Positions 36,831 to 40,909 of a DNA stretch of 40,909 nt are shown in pieces. The notes under the pieces were generated by a model, which saw only the letters and a program-made list of their open reading frames with translations, searched no databases and was not told where the DNA came from. The position numbers were made by a program, and so were the translations under genes. Source of the stretch: Desulfarculaceae bacterium (lineage in GTDB: Bacteria > Desulfobacterota > Desulfarculia > Desulfarculales > Desulfarculaceae). The stretch spans positions 1 through 40,909 of the forward strand of contig JAIPEN010000020.1 of the NCBI GenBank assembly GCA_021737145.1, in the 5' to 3' direction. Numbering within the stretch: the stretch's first letter is position 1; each line of letters starts with the position of its first letter.

Positions 36831-36929
36831 CCGCCGCCAGACAAGGCGGCGGCAAGCGAGTTGCGCAGGCGTAGGAGAACCTACGCCGAGCAAGGAGCGA
36901 AGCCGCCAACGCCGTATGGCGGTGGCTGA
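36827..36929. repeat. Structured repeat core, copy 2
   Basis: 103 bp closed by TCAGCCGCCGCCA / TGGCGGTGGCTGA (12 of 13 paired, one G-T). Inner stems GCGGC/GCCGC, TTGC/GCAA and GGCGTAG/CTACGCC enclose loop GAGAAC. It shares shape and the AAGCGAG and GCCGTATG-type single-stranded segments with copy 1. It ends 12 bp from the stress protein stop and could act as its terminator or 3' UTR structure. Confidence 0.7.
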
Positions 36930-36941
36930 CGAAGCCGCCCC

Positions 36942-37880
36942 CTAACCAACGACCCAGACAGCCATATCCTTGCTCTTAGACAACACCTTGTCGCTGACAT
37001 GGCCCAGGAAGAAGGAACGGTTTTCGCCGCGCCGGCCCAGGACCACGGTGCCATAGCCGCCGGAGGCCACCTCTTCCATGACCGCGCCGGCCACGGACAA
37101 GCCGCCCTCCTTGGTCTTGGTCTCCACCTGGTCTTGTTTGAGCCCGGCCTCGGCCAGCACCTTCAGGGCCCGGGCATAGAAGTCGTCCATGCACTTGCCG
37201 TCCGAGTGCATCAGGTCGGCCTCGATGTCCTGGGCCAGATCCTTTTCCAGGAAGTCCAGGGTGCAGTAGTTGCCCAAAGAGGCGCCCACGTGGAACAGGG
37301 TGATCTTGGTGTCCGGGTTTTCGCCCAGCATGAAGGCCAGATGGTCCACCGCCCGGAGCGAGCCCTCGGAACCGTCCACCGGGCAGAGCACCCGGCGGCT
37401 ATCCACCGCGCCGCCCACCACCCACACCGGCAGGCGCTCGGCGTGCTGCACCACCTTGTTGGTGATGGAGCCCATGATCATCTCCGCGGCCTTGCCCTTG
37501 CCCCGGTGGCCCAGCACCAGGGCGTCATACATGCCGTGCTCGGCCTCGAAGAGGATGTCGCGGGCCGCGTCGCTGGCCCGGGGCACCGGCTTCAGCTCGA
37601 TGGCCTCCTCTTTCATGCCCGCGCGCACCAGGCGCTCCGAGGCCTTGCCCAGGGCGCCGCCCGCCTGCTTGCGGTTCTTGGTCTCCAGCTCGCGCACCCG
37701 GCTGAAGGATTCGGGGTTGCGCTGGGAGTCGCGGCGCAGATAGGGGGGGATGGGGTTCATGATGTACAGGAGAGTCACCGTGAGCTCGCGGATCAGGGCT
37801 CCCTGCATCAGGCCCACGTAGTCCACCGCCTGTTGGGCCGTGGCCGATCCGTCCACCGCGACCAGAATTTTCTTCTCCAC
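36942..37880 (-). CDS. Universal stress protein, two tandem UspA domains
   Basis: 312 aa. Domain 1 (1-~150) starts KKILVAVDGSATAQQAVDYV and ends with ALVLGHRGKGKAAEMIMGSI, the G-2x-G-9x-G-S ATP-binding pattern, then QHAERLPVWVVGG. Domain 2 (~155-312) starts RVLCPVDGSEGSLRAVDHLA and ends VLGRRGENRSFFLGHVSDKV; its last glycine is followed by His rather than Ser/Thr, so ATP binding may be weaker there. Soluble cytoplasmic stress or energy sensor. Last gene of a three-gene minus-strand operon, 15 bp after the small coiled-coil gene. Confidence 0.92.
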   Translation of the reverse strand: MEKKILVAVDGSATAQQAVDYVGLMQGALIRELTVTLLYIMNPIPPYLRRDSQRNPESFSRVRELETKNRKQAGGALGKASERLVRAGMKEEAIELKPVPRASDAARDILFEAEHGMYDALVLGHRGKGKAAEMIMGSITNKVVQHAERLPVWVVGGAVDSRRVLCPVDGSEGSLRAVDHLAFMLGENPDTKITLFHVGASLGNYCTLDFLEKDLAQDIEADLMHSDGKCMDDFYARALKVLAEAGLKQDQVETKTKEGGLSVAGAVMEEVASGGYGTVVLGRRGENRSFFLGHVSDKVLSKSKDMAVWVVG

Positions 37881-37895
37881 CGTGACCTCCCTTTT

Positions 37896-38132
37896 CTAGT
37901 AAATGCCCAGCTTCAGGGCGCTGGCCCGGGCCCGCAAATGCTGCATCTGGGTGCCCAGCATCATCTTCCTTTGCTTGAGGCGGTGTATCTCCGCCGCATG
38001 GCTGGGCCCGCCCACCGCCTCGCCCTCGATGAGGCCCTTGGCCTCGGCCTCGCACTGGTCCCGCTCATGGCCCAGTTGCTCGATCTCCGCCTCCAGCTCG
38101 GCTATCTTTACAAAGGCGTCTTGCTCACTCAT
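37896..38132 (-). CDS. Small coiled-coil protein, DUF465/SlyX-like
   Basis: 78 aa from ATG 38132, MSEQDAFVKIAELEAEIEQL. Two heptad-like helices (residues ~7-33 and ~46-74, with EIHRLKQRKMMLGTQMQHLR) joined by a Gly-rich turn form a likely antiparallel coiled-coil hairpin. The second helix recalls DUF465-type small proteins, but I cannot assign a function. Its start overlaps the end of the upstream exported-protein gene by 4 bp, indicating coupling. Confidence 0.75.
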   Translation of the reverse strand: MSEQDAFVKIAELEAEIEQLGHERDQCEAEAKGLIEGEAVGGPSHAAEIHRLKQRKMMLGTQMQHLRARASALKLGIY

Positions 38133-38731
38133 GGTTGTTTGCTCTCTCCCTTGCGGTCGCTCGGCTCCGGTGCCGTGGCCGGGCAGGCGTCTATGCTCCC
38201 CGGCTCCAGCCCCCTGAGATGGGCGTCCAGACAGTCCAGCAGGGCCACCAAGTCGTAAGGGTTGGTGATCTCGTCCTTGCCCTGCTCGGCCACCCGGTCG
38301 CGCCAGTCGTAGTCCAGATAGATGAGCCCGGTCAACCCCCGGCGCCACTCCACCTCCGGGCCGGGGCGCTTGGCCGCCCGCAGCCGGTCCCAGGAGCGGC
38401 CCATGGCCTGGTAGAGCGCTCTCCGGGCCCGGGCCAGGGCCTCGCCGTCGTCCGGCGGGGTGCGGGCCAGATCCCGGATGGCCTCCTCCACCCCCAGGAA
38501 ATAGGGCTCCAACTCTTGAGCGTAATAGTATAGCCGAAGCTTTTGAAAGTAGGAAAGCTCGCGTCCCTTGGCGATGAGCTCGTCGCGCTTCAGGCGGCCG
38601 GAGCGCACCCCCTGGGTGAGCTCCTGCTCGCCGGCCACCTCCGGCAGGGCCGAGGGGTCCCCCTCCTGGGCCCAGAGGGCCGGAGGGGCCCAAAGCAGGG
38701 AGATCATGATGATTAACGCTAGGCGTGACAT
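38129..38731 (-). CDS. Exported protein of unknown function
   Basis: 200 aa. Signal peptide MSRLALIIMISLLWAPPALW, cleavage near AQ-EGD. The mature part is helical and rich in Arg, Glu and Leu (GRLKRDELIAKGRELSYFQK, LRLYYYAQELEPYFLGVEEA) with two cysteines, in LLDCLD and DACPAT. No family recognised. First gene of the operon with the coiled-coil and universal stress proteins. A minus-strand TATAAT is at 38827-38832, but the nearest TTGACA is too far for a standard promoter. Confidence 0.7.
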   Translation of the reverse strand: MSRLALIIMISLLWAPPALWAQEGDPSALPEVAGEQELTQGVRSGRLKRDELIAKGRELSYFQKLRLYYYAQELEPYFLGVEEAIRDLARTPPDDGEALARARRALYQAMGRSWDRLRAAKRPGPEVEWRRGLTGLIYLDYDWRDRVAEQGKDEITNPYDLVALLDCLDAHLRGLEPGSIDACPATAPEPSDRKGESKQP

Positions 38732-38854
38732 ATTTAAAAGTCTAACCTTTCGCCTCTGGCCGGGCCAACCCCTTGCCCCAGGTATAAGGGGGTAATTTTT
38801 AAAAAAAAGGTTTACTTGACCGCCATATTATAGCTACATTGTAACCTCGGTTTC

Positions 38855-38883
38855 TTGTCAACCCCAGGTAAATGGGCTATAAG
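38855..38883 (+). promoter_or_regulatory. Sigma-70 promoter for the acyl-CoA dehydrogenase genes
   Basis: TTGTCA (38855-38860; 5/6), 17-bp spacer, TATAAG (38878-38883; 5/6), about 60 bp before the start codon in an AT-rich divergent intergenic region. Confidence 0.65.
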
Positions 38884-38944
38884 GTTTAAAGCTTAAGGTT
38901 AGACCTTTAGTCTCGAGGGCCGACAGGCCCTGCCGGGAGGGTGC

Positions 38945-40093
38945 ATGCTTTTTTTGACCCCCGAGCAGCACGAAATACGCCAGCGGGTTGAGGCGCTGGT
39001 GCGGGAGAGGATTGCCCTCATCGCCCGCGACATAGAAGCCACCCACGCCTTTCCTCAACAAGCCTACGAGGCCTTTGCCTCCGAGAAACTATTCGCCCTG
39101 GCCATGCCCCGGGAATACGGCGGCTCCGAGGCCGACGCCACCAGCCTGGCCCTGATGGTCGAAACCATCTCCACGGCCAGCCCCAGCTCGGCCCTGCTGG
39201 TCTTCCCCACCAATGCGGTGCTGCGGACCATCGCCATCACCGGCACCAGGGAGCAGAAAAAGCGCCTGTTCGCGGAGCTGAAGTCCGGGGACAAGCCCAT
39301 GGGCTTTTGCCTCACCGAGCCGGACTACGGCTCGGACGCGGCCGGCATGCAGACCAAGGCCGAGCCCACCGAAGGCGGCTATAGCCTCAGCGGCTCAAAG
39401 GTCTACATCACTCTGGGGCAGCATGCCCGCTATTATCTGACCTTCGCCCGCACCGGGCCCGGCCCCCAGGCCGGGGGCATCAGCGCCTTTTTGGTGGACC
39501 GCGAGGCCGAGGGCCTGGACTTCGGGCCGCCCGAAAAAAAGATGGGCCTGCACGGCTCCATCACCAGTCAGATGTACATGAACAAGGTCTTCGTGCCCGA
39601 GAACATGCGCCTGTGGGCCGAGGGCGAGGGCTGGCGGGTGCTGGCCGACGTGGCCAACCCCATGCGGGTGTGGGGCGCGGCCTCCATGGCCCTGGGCACC
39701 GCCCAGGGGGTGCTCAACGACTGCCTCAAGTTCGCGGTGGAGCGCCGCCTGCTGGCCGAGCAGGGCATCGCCTTCGCCCTGGCCGACATGGAGATGGCCG
39801 TGGAGGCCTGCCGCAGCCTGAACTACCGGGTGTGCCGCCTGGTGGACGACCACCGCTCCAGCGCCCGCCAGGTGGAGTCCATGGTATCCATGGCCAAGTG
39901 CTTTGCCGCCGACACGGCCATGAAGGTGGCCGACCTGGCCTCCACCGTGCTGGGCAGCGAGATGGCCAAGGCCGACAACGCCTCGGCCCAGCTTTTCCGG
40001 GTGGCCAAGGGCATCCAGATATTCGACGGCTCCAATCAGATTCAGCGCCTTATCGTGGCCCGCAACCTGGCCGCCAAGGCGCGCGACATATAA
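38945..40093 (+). CDS. Acyl-CoA dehydrogenase family protein with Asp at the catalytic-base position
   Basis: 382 aa FAD enzyme, start ATG 38945 with GGGAGG just upstream. N-terminal helices, then PMGFCLTEPDYGSDAAGM (residues 118-135), GYSLSGSKVYITLGQHARYY (145-164) and FAD-contacting LHGSITSQMYMNKVFVP. The C-terminal signature reads IQIFDGSNQIQRLIVARNLA: where most members have Y-E-G with the catalytic Glu, here it is D361. The usual LGGYGY before it is changed to LGSEMAKAD. Such Asp-bearing members are known among dehydrogenases of cyclic or dicarboxylic acyl-CoAs, so a non-standard substrate is likely. Followed 96 bp later by a second acyl-CoA dehydrogenase, probably co-transcribed. Confidence 0.9.
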   Translation: MLFLTPEQHEIRQRVEALVRERIALIARDIEATHAFPQQAYEAFASEKLFALAMPREYGGSEADATSLALMVETISTASPSSALLVFPTNAVLRTIAITGTREQKKRLFAELKSGDKPMGFCLTEPDYGSDAAGMQTKAEPTEGGYSLSGSKVYITLGQHARYYLTFARTGPGPQAGGISAFLVDREAEGLDFGPPEKKMGLHGSITSQMYMNKVFVPENMRLWAEGEGWRVLADVANPMRVWGAASMALGTAQGVLNDCLKFAVERRLLAEQGIAFALADMEMAVEACRSLNYRVCRLVDDHRSSARQVESMVSMAKCFAADTAMKVADLASTVLGSEMAKADNASAQLFRVAKGIQIFDGSNQIQRLIVARNLAAKARDI

Positions 40094-40146
40094 GTACATG
40101 CCCGGGCCGCCCCGCACCGGCCCGCGCGAGGAGAATTGCATTTAAC

Positions 40147-40170
40147 AGAGGGGACCGAAGAGCGGCCCCT
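40147..40170 (+). promoter_or_regulatory. Small hairpin just before the second dehydrogenase's ribosome-binding site
   Basis: AGGGGACC / GGCCCCT can form an imperfect stem 3 bases before AGGAGG (40174-40179). It might tune translation or mark mRNA processing; it is weak evidence. Confidence 0.25.
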
Positions 40171-40189
40171 ACCAGGAGGTAAAAAGGAA

Positions 40190-40909
40190 ATGGATTTCAA
40201 GCTTAGTGAAGAGTTGGTGATGCTGCGCGACATGGTGCGCGACTTCGCGGCCGAGCAGATCGCCCCCAACGCCGACCAGTGGGACGAGGATCACTACTTC
40301 CCCTATGAGGAAGTCGTCAAGCCCATGGCCGAACTGGGCCTGTTCGGCACCGTGATTCCCGAGGAGTACGGCGGCAACGAGATGGGCTGGCTGGCGGCCA
40401 TGATCATCACCGAGGAGATCGCCCGGGGCTCGAGCAGCCTCCGGGTGCAGATCAACATGAACACCTTGGGCTGCGCCTTCACCATCTGGCGCTACGGCAC
40501 CGAGGAAGCCAAGAAGAAGTACATCGAAAAACTCGTCACCGCCGAGTACATGGGCGGCTTCGGCATCACCGAGCCCAACGCCGGCTCCGACGTGATGAGC
40601 CTGAAGTCCACCGCCGAGGACAAGGGCGACCACTGGGTGCTCAACGGCTCCAAGACCTGGATCTCCAACGCCTCCACGGCCCATTGCGTGATCTACTACG
40701 CCTACGCCACGGTGGACGACAAGAAGAAGCTCTGCGCCTTTGTCTGCGACCTGAAGAACGAAGACGGCTCCCAGGCCGAGGGCGTGAGCGTGACCGACCT
40801 GGACAAGATGGGCAGCCGCTCCAGCCCCACCGGCGAGATCTACCTGGACAACGTGAAGGTGCCCAAGGAGAACCTGCTGGGCGCGGTGGGCGACGGCGCC
40901 AAGATCGTC
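40190..40909 (+). CDS. Glutaryl-CoA dehydrogenase-like acyl-CoA dehydrogenase (C-terminus beyond window)
   Basis: First 240 residues, from ATG 40190 with AGGAGG at 40174-40179. The N-terminus MDFKLSEELVMLRDMVRDFA, FGTVIPEEYGGNEMGWLAAM, EEIARGSSSLRVQINMNTLG, GGFGITEPNAGSDVMSLKST and GSRSSPTGEIYLDNVKVPKE strongly resemble, from memory, the non-decarboxylating glutaryl-CoA dehydrogenase of Desulfococcus multivorans. Arg85 in SSLRVQ corresponds to the arginine that binds the distal carboxylate of glutaryl-CoA. Related cyclohexenecarboxyl-CoA dehydrogenases are the main alternative. The catalytic Glu region is outside the window, so decarboxylating ability cannot be judged. Suggests anaerobic aromatic, lysine or pimelate-type degradation. 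Confidence 0.85.
   Translation, partial: MDFKLSEELVMLRDMVRDFAAEQIAPNADQWDEDHYFPYEEVVKPMAELGLFGTVIPEEYGGNEMGWLAAMIITEEIARGSSSLRVQINMNTLGCAFTIWRYGTEEAKKKYIEKLVTAEYMGGFGITEPNAGSDVMSLKSTAEDKGDHWVLNGSKTWISNASTAHCVIYYAYATVDDKKKLCAFVCDLKNEDGSQAEGVSVTDLDKMGSRSSPTGEIYLDNVKVPKENLLGAVGDGAKIV

Noticed and set aside
38827..38861. Minus-strand TATAAT with TTGACA upstream as promoter for the exported protein gene
   Set aside because: The 23-bp spacing is too long for sigma-70; the TATAAT alone is weak evidence.

Overview
The window reads as chromosome of a GC-rich, Gram-negative, probably anaerobic deltaproteobacterium of the Desulfarculus/Desulfobacterota type. This is inferred from outer-membrane barrels, TolC/MacA machinery and a PEP-CTERM protein, and from a partial acyl-CoA dehydrogenase that closely resembles, from memory, the non-decarboxylating glutaryl-CoA dehydrogenase of Desulfococcus. 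No taxonomic search was possible.

Layout. (1) 1-7951, minus strand: an IclR regulator followed by a five-gene family-5 peptide/nickel-type ABC importer, an M20 deacylase and the start of a GABA-type aminotransferase, apparently an uptake and catabolic operon. A divergent acyl-CoA synthetase (8317-9900) shares its control region, which holds paired palindromic sites. (2) 10072-17538, envelope genes: a PEP-CTERM protein; an outer-membrane barrel, an arylsulfatase and a second barrel-like protein on the minus strand; a membrane-tethered LytTR regulator; and a porin. (3) 17729-23372: a MarR-controlled tripartite efflux operon (MarR, MacA-like adaptor, LolD-like ATPase, MacB-like permease, TolC-like channel). 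The adaptor carries an unusual inserted helical segment. (4) 23523-31519: an AT-richer stretch bounded by a 19-bp repeat of the 3' end of the initiator tRNA gene, which looks like an old tRNA-integrated island without a recombinase. It holds a 1380-aa hybrid histidine kinase and a three-gene ABC module (LolD-like ATPase, FtsX-like permease, seven-TM protein). (5) 31501-36319: initiator tRNA (minus), then sucC-sucD, a divergent GAPDH-like gene, a GNAT acetyltransferase and an AcuA-like acetyltransferase. (6) 35404-35663 and 36445-36930: non-coding repeats, including two copies of a ~104-bp element whose differences preserve base pairing. (7) 36942-38731, minus: a double-domain universal stress protein, a small coiled-coil protein and an exported protein. 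(8) 38945-40909: two acyl-CoA dehydrogenases, the second cut by the window end.

The genes combine peptide/amino-acid and acyl-CoA catabolism, the TCA step of succinyl-CoA synthetase with two nearby acetyltransferases, and envelope export. The items most worth a second look are the covarying structured repeat, the tRNA-bounded island with its shared upstream sequence blocks, and the insertion in the MacA-like adaptor.
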